NCBI GenBank assembly: GCA_014925825.1
Contig: JACGCK010000036.1
Location: 273,478-337,477 of the forward strand
Source: Pholiota molesta
Taxonomy: Eukaryota > Basidiomycota > Agaricomycetes > Agaricales > Strophariaceae
Direction: 5' to 3'
Length of the DNA stretch: 64,000 nucleotides
In this document: positions 54,466 through 64,000 of the stretch, one piece after another
How the letters are laid out: each line of letters starts with the position of its first letter
Position numbering within the stretch: position 1 is the first letter of the stretch
Notes under the pieces: generated by a model
What the model saw: the letters and a program-made list of their open reading frames with translations, nothing else
Databases searched by the model: none
Told to the model about the DNA's origin: nothing
Made by a program: the position numbers and the translations under genes

Positions 54466-57126
54466 ATGGCGCAACAGGGACAAGATGCAAAATTCTTTAC
54501 CAGAGGAAAGATCGAGGTTCGTTAATGTACATATCCGACATCGGCGCGTTATATTGACGCTGGTGTGGCCCCAGGAATTCCGTGCAGATCTTCAGGCAGC
54601 CGAGGCAAAGGACAAGAAATTCGTCAAAAGAAAGACGGTACTGAAGAAGATAGTTGCAAATATCACAATGGGCAATGACAGTCGGTAGCATCAATTCCGT
54701 CTCAAAATTATGAACTCAATCATATACTCCTTAAAGTGTCCCCTCTCTTCACTGATGTCGTCCAATGTTTGGGAACACCACTACTCGAAATTAAGAAAAG
54801 TATGTGTAGTTTCTCACTGAATCAAGATTTCACTAATCATGGCCAGTGGTCTATCTCTTCCTTGTCAGCTACGGAAGATCAAGACCAGACCAAATACACC
54901 TTGTCATCCCCAATTTCCTCCAGGCAAGTCCTTTTGCCTGCTGCTACGAAGTACTCATTGTACACTCGAATATAAATTTGACCCTATTTACAGGATTGTA
55001 ATGATCGTGATCCTCTCATCCGCGCGCTGGCTATCCGAACGATGTCCTATATACCCATCCCTGTCGTCACCGATGCTCTTTCCGACAATCTGCGACATTG
55101 TTTAAAGGACCGCGACGCATATGTGCGGAAGACTGCTGCTATATGTGTGGCCAAACTCTACAGCGCTGATCCTCGAAGGGCGGAGAAGGGTGGATTCGTA
55201 GAGCTGTTACGGGATCTCATGCTGGATAGCAACGCGACAGTTGTGGCAAATGCAGTGGCAGCTCTTTCAGAGATAGGGGACAGACATGACGGTGTGATCT
55301 TTAAACTAAACCTAACAACAGCGAATAAACTACTTGCTGCGCTTGGTGAGAGTTCAGAGTGAGTCGTTCCACTTCTTGGAACTCAGGCATTGTTGACAGA
55401 TTCGTAAAGATGGGGACAGATCTACATCCTGGATTCACTCTTGCGCTATGTTCCACAACGACACACTGATGCAGAAACTATGGCGGAACGAATTATTGTG
55501 CAACTTCAACACGCTAACTCGGCTGTCGTTCTTACCACAATCAAAGTTCTACTTTACCTCATGAACTACATGGAAAACCGTCGCTTAATAGATTATTGTT
55601 GCAAGAAAATGGGCCCCCCTTTAGGTACGCTCCCGCTATTAACAGTAATTGTAAATAACCCTGGACAATCTATTGCAGTCACTCTTCTTTCCTCCGGTCC
55701 AGAAGTTCAATACGTTGCACTCCGGAATATTCTTTTAATCATCCAACGACGACCAGCTGTTTTAAAGAACGACGTCAGGGTCTTCTTTTGCAAATATAAT
55801 GATCCAATCTACGTCAAACTTGCCAAGTTGGAGATTATGTATCGTTTGGCGCGTGCTGAAAACGCAACTGAAGTATTGGCGGAATTGCAAGAGTACAGTT
55901 CGATTGATCCAATAACTTGAACGTGGCTAATCACCTTACGCATAGGTATGCTTCCGAGGTTGACATCGACTTTGTCCGCAAGGCAGTTCGATCAATCGGA
56001 CGCTTGGCTATCAAAGTCGAAGCAGCTGCAGACAACTGTATACAGTCTTTGCTACAACTCATTGAAACCAAAGTCACCTACGTCGTTCAAGAGGCTGTTA
56101 TTGTGATCAAGGACGTTTTCCGACGATATCCTGGCAGATACGAGGGAATCATCCCTATCCTTTGTGAAAATCTTGATTCGCTGGACGAGCCAGAGTCGAA
56201 GGCAGCTATGGTATGGATCATCGGGCAATTTGCCAATCGGATAGACAATGCAGAGGAACTGCTGGACGATCTATTATATACATTCCTAGAGGAGAGTACG
56301 GAGGTAAGATCACTCTTTCTGGCTACTTGATGTTTGTTGAATACTCTTGATATTAGGTTCAACTTGCACTTGTTACGGCAACTGTCAAAATGTTCCTATA
56401 CAAGTCTGGCTCCGATGCCGCGAAGGAGCTCGTCAACAAAGTGCTAAAATGGTCAACGGAAGAAATTGACAATCCCGATCTACGAGACAGAGGCTTCATG
56501 TACTGGCGGATGCTGGCCATCAATCCTACTATTGCCACTGAGATCGTACTGGCTGAGAAGCCTGCTATTACAACGGACGCAGACAGGATGGATCGTGGAG
56601 CACTTGACCAACTTCTACTCCATACCGGTACTCTGGGTAGTATATACCACAAGAACCCCGAAGTACGTCATTTTTTTCCTTTGATTTTCATGAACGCGTT
56701 TAACCATTGGCTCGTTAGACATTTATTCGCAATGCTACTGGCAAAGCGCTGACTGACAGTCCAGCCCTCAATGTTCATTCTCGCTCTGTTCTCATACCGC
56801 TTGCTCCTACCCAACTCCCACCAAGTATTGTCAGCGTACCAGGGCCTGGACCAAACGAACCTCGGGCACAGGCCCCCATCATCGACACAGACGAACCTGA
56901 CGATTCACCACCACCGCCACCGGGGCCAAAAACATCCATTGCAGATGACGACAACGAAGATGACGACGAGGGATCGGACCAAGATGACGACGATGCAGCA
57001 CCAGTAGCCCGTGATCCATATTCGAACTTGGATGGTGCCTTTGGGAACTACGTCACGGATCAACCACAGCCTATGGCGGCCAACAACCGAGGAGGAGCAA
57101 ATGGCCAGGATGATCTTTTGTTCTAG
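54466..57126 (+). CDS. AP complex beta-adaptin lacking the appendage
   Basis: Large subunit of a clathrin adaptor (AP-1 or AP-2) that selects dileucine cargo and binds clathrin. ATG 54466 opens [19 protein letters not shown]. The trunk follows: [78 protein letters not shown] and [14 protein letters not shown]. Later come [37 protein letters not shown] and [20 protein letters not shown]. The hinge is Pro/Asp-rich ([31 protein letters not shown]). The frame ends [14 protein letters not shown]...DDLLF at TAG 57124-57126, so the C-terminal ear domain of animal beta-adaptins is absent. DDLLF could be a clathrin-box-like ending. One intron (54,924-54,993) is GC-AG. All junctions are in phase. Yeast names would be APL2 or APL1. 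Confidence 0.92.
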
Positions 57127-57295
57127 TGTACTTTTATCTTTGCATCGATTTCATTCAATATAAATTATAAGGGCTATACAGGGAAAGGTATAAAAGATGT
57201 TAGATTATAGTAATATCGGGTATGGTCATTTTGGTGTTGTCACAATGTTGGAGACGGAACTTGGCCATCTTCGCGGAAGAACCCAAGGAAGAATC

Positions 57296-58317
57296 TTATC
57301 TCGTTTGTATAGGTCGCAAAGAATTATAATGCTGGTAGAAGCAAAACCTTGGTAACCTTGTTGAAAATTTGACAGTATTTTTGCTCACCTCCCCAAGGCC
57401 ATAGAGTTTTCGGTGATAACTGATCCATACAGCGGGTTTAACTTGAAGAGCCGTTTCTCCTGACGGGTCATGGACCACTATCGGCGGTTGTCCACCTTGA
57501 ACAACGTTAATAGGAGTGTTAAAGGCGCGACTCAGGGCAACGATCTCTGGTTCACCGCCCCAAACAGCTGTATCTCGCACTGTAACGCAATAACCATCAA
57601 ACTGTTCTCGAGTCATGAAACCAGCATCGAGGGCGCCTTCAGTGTCTTCACCACCAACTGCAGGTAGGAATGGCAAGAAGTCGTCGGGATGAGAATGAAT
57701 GAAATTGGCAGCCGCAGATCGGATATTTGCATACGTCGCCTGACTTTGAGGGATGATTCCAAGTAACGCCAATTGGTCGGCTACTGCTGAGAAAAGGCAG
57801 TGTCCATCGGGATTTATCTATTAAAAAATTGGTAGAATCAAATGACGGTGTAATCGGGTGAATGGCTGTGCACATCGTACCTCAGCGATTTCCAAGGAGA
57901 AATCTTTGCAGACCTTCCGAATAGCAGCTTCCTCATCTTTTGCTTCCTGTTCCAGTCGTGCTTGATGCTCTGGATTATCTGGTGCGTATGACTGTGCGAG
58001 TACAGCAGCTTTTCTGGCCTGTATTGTGAAACAAGGAGGTGAGCACACCATGGTAAAGAAGCCGCAAAAGACACACTCACCTGTCGTGCTTTGAACCGGC
58101 TTTTGGCGTCTTGTTTTTCCTTGGTTTCTAATGTTGCTGCCTGCTGGTTGAGGTCCATGTCGTTGAGCAAATTAGCAGACTCTGCCTGCACAGTGGTGTC
58201 ATTAGAATCCAGTTGCGCAAGCAACTCGTTCATCAGATCGTCGTCGTCTTGGTTCATGGTAGGTTCTGGTAGAGGAGATGGCTGTGGGGCCTTCTTCAGC
58301 TTATTTCGTTTGACCAT
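57296..58317 (-). CDS. OTU-domain deubiquitinase, OTUD6-like
   Basis: Cysteine protease that cleaves ubiquitin chains, probably associated with translation as in OTUD6/Otu2. From ATG 58315-58317 (MVKRNKLKKAPQPSPLPEP) an acidic helical N-terminus (DDDDLMNELLAQLDSNDTT) and a coiled coil (ARLEQEAKDEEAAIRKVCKD) precede the OTU domain. Its Asp/Cys motif is NPDGHCLFSAVADQL. The middle carries IRSAAANFIHSHPDDFLPFL and the family strand VWGGEPEIVALSRAFNTPI. The catalytic His is in YGLGEHYNSLRP. It ends at TAA 57296-57298. Three introns are in phase. The length (about 290 residues) fits OTUD6. It shares a 214-bp divergent promoter with the ARM-repeat gene. Confidence 0.9.
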
Positions 58318-58531
58318 GGTACCGGAGTGGATGCAAGGCCGCAGTCGTGGGTGGAGTGTTTTTGACAAGTATGCACACCAATCTTATCTTATCTGGATGG
58401 GGATCGACAGTTGCAAACACTTGGACTCGTCCATCTCTGCTATTTCATCAATCAACAACCAGTCAACAACACTCTCGCGTCCCACTCTTTGTCTTGTCGC
58501 TCGCTCATTCGCGACCAGCTAGCCCAGTTCT

Positions 58532-61240
58532 ATGACTTCTGCCCCTCCGGTCAATCCTATTCCCCTTGAGCGTCTTCTCCATGACCTCGCTGCGTCCATT
58601 CGCGAAACAAGCGCTGAAGAGTCATGGGCGACGGTAGAGAGCACTGCAAGAGAACTTGCCAATCATTTACGCGTACGAAATGCTTCTGGTATGTCCCCGA
58701 GCTTATCCATAATCAAAGATGCGACTATAATATGTCTAATCTTTCGCAGCGGATATCCATACGATCCTCGGAAAGACGGAGCTCCCACAAACGTTGAAGT
58801 CTCTCCTGGAAACAGGATTGTCTGGATCGAATATTCTAGATGATAGCAAGACTGGCCCACTTCTCGAGGTCTTGCGGGTGGGCGCCAACCTTTGCATGGA
58901 CCATAGTCAGTAAACCTCAACGAGCGCTTACGGATTAACAGTGCTCACCTGGCGATTTCAGATGAAAATCGAGCTGCGCTACTCGAAGTCGGATTTCCGC
59001 AGTCTGTGCTGTCAATCCTAGAGGCATATGCAGACACGATTCCATCACCCCCAAACGCGAAACCCTTACCCTTGTCTAACTCTCACCTAAAGATCGTGCG
59101 AACTTCAATTGGTGTGCTTTTGAATGCGAGTATTGGCTTTGGTGAGTCATGATGCATTTCATATATTATATCGTAGATCACTATGACCAATTCCGAATTA
59201 AGATCTTGTGAAAGCTCGCCTAACTTCTTTGGAAGCCGCACGGACAATCATCAAGTTGTCCTCAACAATATACCCTCCTACTGCTTGGACTTCACACTTG
59301 GACAATCCTTCCAAAGAAGCTTTCATCGAAGAATGGGATCTGCGAAGTGGCATTTCGAACTGGGCATGGAGGACCGTTTCTGCTCTTAGAGATGGTCAAG
59401 ACGAGAGTAAGATTTGTCATCGCACCCTTTCGTGCCATTCAATAATCTTTCACGATACCACAGGCTTGCAAATTATCAACCCCGACGTGTTACCATGGAT
59501 CACCGCCCCTCTTCTCAAGTTCTGTCCCCCACAATCAAATTTGAATTCATCACTTGCTCAGTGGGACGAAGACATGCTTGACAACCTGGTACAGACAGAC
59601 TTTGACTTCTTAGAGGAGTCATGTACCTTGATCGAGGCATTATCGCTAGACGTCGAAGACTTCCGTTTGGAGTTGGCGCGAGCTTCTTGCTACCCTGAAG
59701 ATACCAAATCTGTGCCCTGCCTAATCACCATCCTCAACTTTATCGAACATGGCACATATCCGCCTCTATGGAAAAATCCCATATTCACTGAGGCCGACAG
59801 GAAAAATAAGGAGAAGGCATTCGATATTTGTAAAGCAGCGTTGATTAAAGCGGTTGTTGAAGTGTTTGGAGAAGAGAAGAACGAAGATGTGTTGTGGACT
59901 GATGCAAATTCCGAGCAACCAGGAGGCCCTCTCGTTGAGAAGTTTGTCCAGTGGATTAGAGGATATATTGAGCACGTTGCAGTGGGCACATCAGGGACCG
60001 CCAGAGACGATATGACTATCTGCGCCAGTCTGTCATTGGGGAACCTTGTGAGGAAAGGTGAGTAATTCCAGATTAATAATCAACAACACCATTCTAATGG
60101 TGACCTGTCAGCGAATGTTGCGACTGCTCTTCTGTCCTCCCCTTACTCTCTTGCACCTATCCTCGCTTCCCCTCAATTCATCTCACCTTCGACCGATATC
60201 AAACTAAAGCATGGAATTCTTGGTCTGCTCAAGCACTTGTCCCAATTTTCCAAACTTTCCCCAATCATTCCAGCTTCTCTGGCGGACGTCGGAATTATAG
60301 AACGAATTGCTAGAAGCGGAATTTGGGACGAGAAAAGCGATGCTATGGCCGATGTCATACAGCTGAATGCCATTAGCGTCGCAAAGCATATGTGTCATGC
60401 GAGCTGTACGTCTATACCAGATGATCATTATTCCATATCTCCTACATACGTGCTGATTTAAGTTGACAGTGGATCATGCATTCGCACTTGTGCTTCCCAG
60501 CGACAAAGATAAACCGACAGGACTATCCCAAATTCTTGCTTTAGTCAAGCGCTCAGACTCTGTATCGATTAAGAGCGAGGGGTCTCGTGTTCTGGTCACC
60601 GTTGTGAAGACTGTGTGGCTCAGCGATCGAGTTGCCGAGGAACAACAGAAAAAGAAAGAACAATGCATGACCATTCTCCTCACAGCGGAATCTGCAAAGA
60701 TCCTCACTGGACTCATCGCTCGCAGCAACAAGTACCCGCTGCTTGTTAACGAAGGCATCGTTGCCAGTAGTTTGTTATCTACCCACAAACTAGGAGGTAT
60801 AGCATTTTTCTTATTCCATACTATACCACCCGCTAACTATAATATCTCAAACAGCATCACTCATACTTGAAGCGTTAACTATCCCACCCAATGGAGATGC
60901 ACCCCTATCGCCATCGACAAGCAGTGAAATTGCTTCCGCTCTGCCAACGCCCTCGTCAAGAAACGATGGCTTACCAGTCCCACGGCATGCGCTCGATATG
61001 CTCGTCTTCGTCCTGAGAAACGTTGACAATCCTGTCAACTTCCCGATCGAAGTGCGAATTAACACCTGCACTTTTTTTTCTCAACTACAGAGGCATATAC
61101 CAGCCGCCTCTTTAGCGAACATCAAGGACACTGTTATCCCAGTGGTCCAGCTGGTGGTGGAGGATTCGGAGGACGCCCCAGAAGATGCGAAGTTGGTGAA
61201 GGCGGCGAACCTCCTTCTCGAGAATTGGAAACGGTCTTAA
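58532..61240 (+). CDS. ARM-repeat protein, RAP1GDS1/SmgGDS-like
   Basis: An alpha-solenoid of about 780 residues resembling the SmgGDS (RAP1GDS1) family, chaperones and weak exchange factors for prenylated small GTPases in the cytosol. ATG 58532 starts MTSAPPVNPIPLERLLHDLA. ARM-type helices include LLEVLRVGANLCMDHNENRA, ALLEVGFPQSVLSILEAYAD, VRTSIGVLLNASIGFD, MTICASLSLGNLVRKANVAT, IKLKHGILGLLKHLSQFSK and PLLVNEGIVASSLLST. The C-terminal repeat is LVFVLRNVDNPVNFPIEVRI. Asn residues in LRVGANLC and SLGNLVRK positions fit the family pattern. Introns are in phase. The stop is at 61,238-61,240. The family call rests on repeat pattern and length. Confidence 0.75.
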
Positions 61241-62188
61241 AAGTTTTTTCGCTTGAAGTGTAAATGTAACTGTTTTCCTATATTTCATGATATCCATTGT
61301 TCTCTTTCTAAATATTTGGAACTTATTCACAAACTCAAACTGCTCAAATATTTGAACTTTCCCTTCACTCGTATTTGATTCTAGAAATATTTTGACAGAT
61401 TTTGGTTCTTGTTGTATAATGGTTTTTACTATGGGAGCACAGATAGTAGTTTCATGTACTTGGATCCTTGAAGTTGTTTGATATTGACGTCTTTATGTAG
61501 ATCGTCTGTGAACATGAAAATCCCGCTATCATTAGGGGTCTTGGGCGGTTCTCCGTGCCACCGTGAGGCCGTGTCTATTTTGAATGCTAAGAGCCATTTC
61601 CTCACTCGTCCATTCAGATTTCGAGATAACGATTTGTTGCATATATGATATCGCAAATACCAAGAATGAAATTGCCAACTGAATCGTGCCCTGCATGGAC
61701 TACTTACTTACGCTCAACTTACACCCATCATTATCTATAATGATTACTTAGTATTTGTTTCTGTACAATTCTTGATACTTACTTTCCTTGGCATTCACAT
61801 GTTGTCAGCTTTAAACGGTTATCACCAAATCGCTCGGCATCAACCAAATAATGAGCAGTCTTGCTTTCCATACATCTCGCATACTTAGCCTCGGGCTTGG
61901 CACTTGCTGTGTATCTATGTACTCCAATACTTCTCATATGCGGATAATTAACGCCTTCCATCGTGTTCCCCGCGCCTTATCATTTCAGTGGGAAGATATG
62001 TCAATGAAACTATATGCTTGCGCTGGGGTTATCAATCGCTTCCTGTCTTGGCTACACAGCTTCAAGTTAGGGGAAGCTTCTTGCTTCTTTCTTGTATAAA
62101 GAAGAATGCTTTGCTAAAAACTTTTTGAGCGCTCACCTCCAACAACCGACTGGTCTGCTTGATCCCTTTTCCCCTCCGAGTCTACATT
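61241..62188. promoter_or_regulatory. promoter region of the amino-acid permease, GATA cores
   Basis: A 950-bp AT-rich spacer with no supportable gene. GATAA or its complement occurs at 61,625, 61,818, 61,943, 61,977 and 62,029. Such clusters upstream of permease genes are typical targets of fungal nitrogen-regulatory GATA factors. This is consistent with, not proof of, nitrogen control. Confidence 0.4.
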
Positions 62189-64000
62189 ATGGGATTCGAC
62201 GAAAAGGTTGAGAACAAGGTCATTGACAAGGATAAATCATTCAGCTCTGTCGATGAATACTATGACGAGAACCTCAATGAGCCTGTACCGGAGGAGAGTC
62301 TACATCGCGGCCTGAAGGCCCGACAAATTTCTATGATTGCTGTTAGTACACTCAGTTCCTTGTGGCTCGCTTCTTATTATCATATAGCTGGGTGGGGCGG
62401 TGGGTACTGGGCTGATCATCGGTTCTGGGACAGCATTGGTGCGAGGAGGACCTCTTGGTGAGTAATCTTCGACAAGCTGGGCGTCCAGCAGTGTGCTTAC
62501 GAATCCCTCATACACTAGGTCTTTTATTGGGTTATTCTTTTATGGGCTTCATATGTTATCTCGTGATGGTATCTTTGGGGGAAATGGCCGCTTTCTTGCC
62601 GCACAAAAAAGGATTTTCTGGATATGCCACCAGGTTCGTGGACCCTGCCCTAGGATTTGCTCTAGGATGGAACTATCTCATGAAATATGTAAGCTCGTAT
62701 TGAGGATGGCTGGTTGCCCACTCATCCATTTCCTTTCCTTACTTGGTAGTTAATTGTTACGCCAAACAACATCAATGCCGCCGGTGTAGTTGTTCAGTAT
62801 TGGACAACTGCTGTGCCCATTGCTGTCTGGATGGGTGAGTTTTATTTTCGTCGATCATAGGCTTGCTCTCATCCATTTTGGTAGTCATCTTCATTTTATT
62901 CAGTGAGTGATCTATCGTCCATTATTTTGCATACATGCTTATGAGATGACACCAAAAGTTTTCGCTATTAACCTCTTGGGCGTCCGCGTCTTCGGAGAAT
63001 TGGAATTCTGGTTCTCAGGGATAAAAGGTATTATTTGTGGTCTAAATCTTTAGCAAATTTATTCATCCGATTACAATTATAGTGGTTGCATTGATAGGTC
63101 TATTACTCATGGGTATAATTATCGATCTTGGTTTGTTAATTTTGCGCCCTTCAGAGGCCATTATTCTTATCCAACTTCTCAGGTGGAAATCCTCATCATG
63201 ATCGCATTGGGTTTCGATACTGGCGTGCACCAGATGGTCCAATGGGAGTATACCTTCTTGACCAAGTTCATAATTCTAAGGAGGCTATTTTCCTGGGATT
63301 TTGGGCGGTTCTCGTAAACGCTCTCTTTGCATTCATGGGAACAGAGTTGATTGGTGTAGGTTTCTCTATTAATGACCTACTGCTGGGAAAAGGCTCATGC
63401 GTTTTCATCTAATAGGTCACAGTGGGAGAGGCTCAAAATCCTCGCAAGAACATTCCGATTGCTATCCGAAGGACATTTTGGCGAATTGTGATCTTCTACA
63501 TTGGAGGAGTCTTCGTGATTGGCCTTGTCGTCCCTCGAACAAATCAGAGTCTTTTCGTTGCCACCAAATCCAAGACAGGAGCGGCGGCGAGTCCCTTTGT
63601 CGTCGCTACCACTCTTGTGAGTGTGTTTATCCTTGGACCTTAACCGACATAAAACCTAAAGCAACTGGCCAGGTTGGTATCAAAGTTCTTAACCATATTA
63701 TCAATGCTGCTATCCTCATCTTCGTTATGAGTGCGGCCAATTCTGACTTATACATTGGCTCTCGGACTTTATATGGCTTAGCTGTCGAAGGAAAGGCTCC
63801 TGCTATTTTCAAGAGAGTCAATCGGATGGGTGTTCCATATCCCGCATTGATTTTTTGTACAATGTTCTGCGCCCTTGTATTTCTCAATGTCCATTCATCT
63901 GGCGCTAAAGGTTTGTCCCATTGAGATTATGAGGCATATGCTTACACATACTTACACTCTTCTCTAGTTTTCACGTGGTTTGTGAACCTAGTCTCAACTT
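62189..64000 (+). CDS. amino-acid permease, partial (runs off right edge)
   Basis: Plasma-membrane amino-acid/proton symporter of the fungal YAT family (APC superfamily). ATG 62189 opens a charged cytosolic N-terminus (MGFDEKVENKVIDKDKSF, LHRGLKARQISMIA). TM1 holds the substrate motif LGGAVGTGLIIGSGTALVRG. Later spans include LLLGYSFMGFICYLVMVSLG, GEMAAFLPHKKGFSGYATRF, LGFALGWNYLMKY, VFAINLLGVRVFGELEFWFS, VVALIGLLLMGIIIDLGG and LGFWAVLVNALFAFMGTELI. The family signature is GVTVGEAQNPRKNIPIAIRR. Then come VIFYIGGVFVIGLVVP, SAANSDLYIGSRTLYGLAVE and PYPALIFCTMFCALVF. About ten introns splice in phase. The window ends in FTWFVNLVST, so two to four spans and the C-terminus are missing. Confidence 0.93.

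Overview
This window is nuclear DNA of a basidiomycete fungus, most likely an agaricomycete. Genes are dense, sit on both strands, and are cut by many short introns (about 45-70 bp, GT-AG) with fungal TACTAAC/CTAAC-like branch points. The protein set (five-TOG XMAP215, basidiomycete-type TEA factor, serine-rich GPI cupredoxin, DIRS retroelement) fits this group. I see no prokaryotic features, CRISPR arrays or operons.

Layout. 1-2.6 kb is gene-poor: degenerate repeats, a Pol III-like tRNA-derived unit and a doubtful gene remnant. 2.6-10.9 kb holds a conserved unknown gene (+), a CTD-kinase-type cyclin (-), a small cysteine-rich protein gene (-, possibly broken), eIF2B-alpha (-) and an unknown single-exon gene (+). 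11.6-35.3 kb holds MetAP1 (+), an ER glycerol-3-phosphate acyltransferase (-), a large XMAP215/Stu2 microtubule polymerase (-), APC5 (-), NOC3 (+), a TEA/ATTS transcription factor (-) and VPS23/TSG101 of ESCRT-I (+). 35.3-38.1 kb shows no gene I can support. 38.1-40.9 kb is an inner-nuclear-membrane Src1/Heh/MAN1 protein (-). 41.07-46.39 kb is an apparently intact DIRS-order tyrosine-recombinase retrotransposon (-), with identical 351-bp direct repeats, inserted just upstream of SRC1. 46.6-64 kb holds sulfide:quinone oxidoreductase (-), an unknown conserved gene (+), a secreted GPI cupredoxin (+), a NEPRO-domain nucleolar protein (-), beta-adaptin (+), an OTU deubiquitinase (-), an ARM-repeat SmgGDS-like protein (+) and an amino-acid permease cut by the right edge (+).

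Most genes are housekeeping (translation, ribosome biogenesis, cell cycle, trafficking, lipid synthesis) and are arranged as divergent or convergent pairs with short spacers, not as a pathway cluster.

Two cross-cutting observations stand out. First, host genes between about 13.4 and 35.3 kb carry about twenty apparent frameshifts, every one explained by a single missing base, mostly in short homopolymers. The 38-64 kb genes and the retroelement show none. This looks like a block of poorer consensus sequence rather than pseudogenes. Second, splicing oddities are well supported: an 8-nt micro-exon in the sulfide:quinone oxidoreductase gene, a possible 2-nt micro-exon in MetAP1, and two GC-AG introns.
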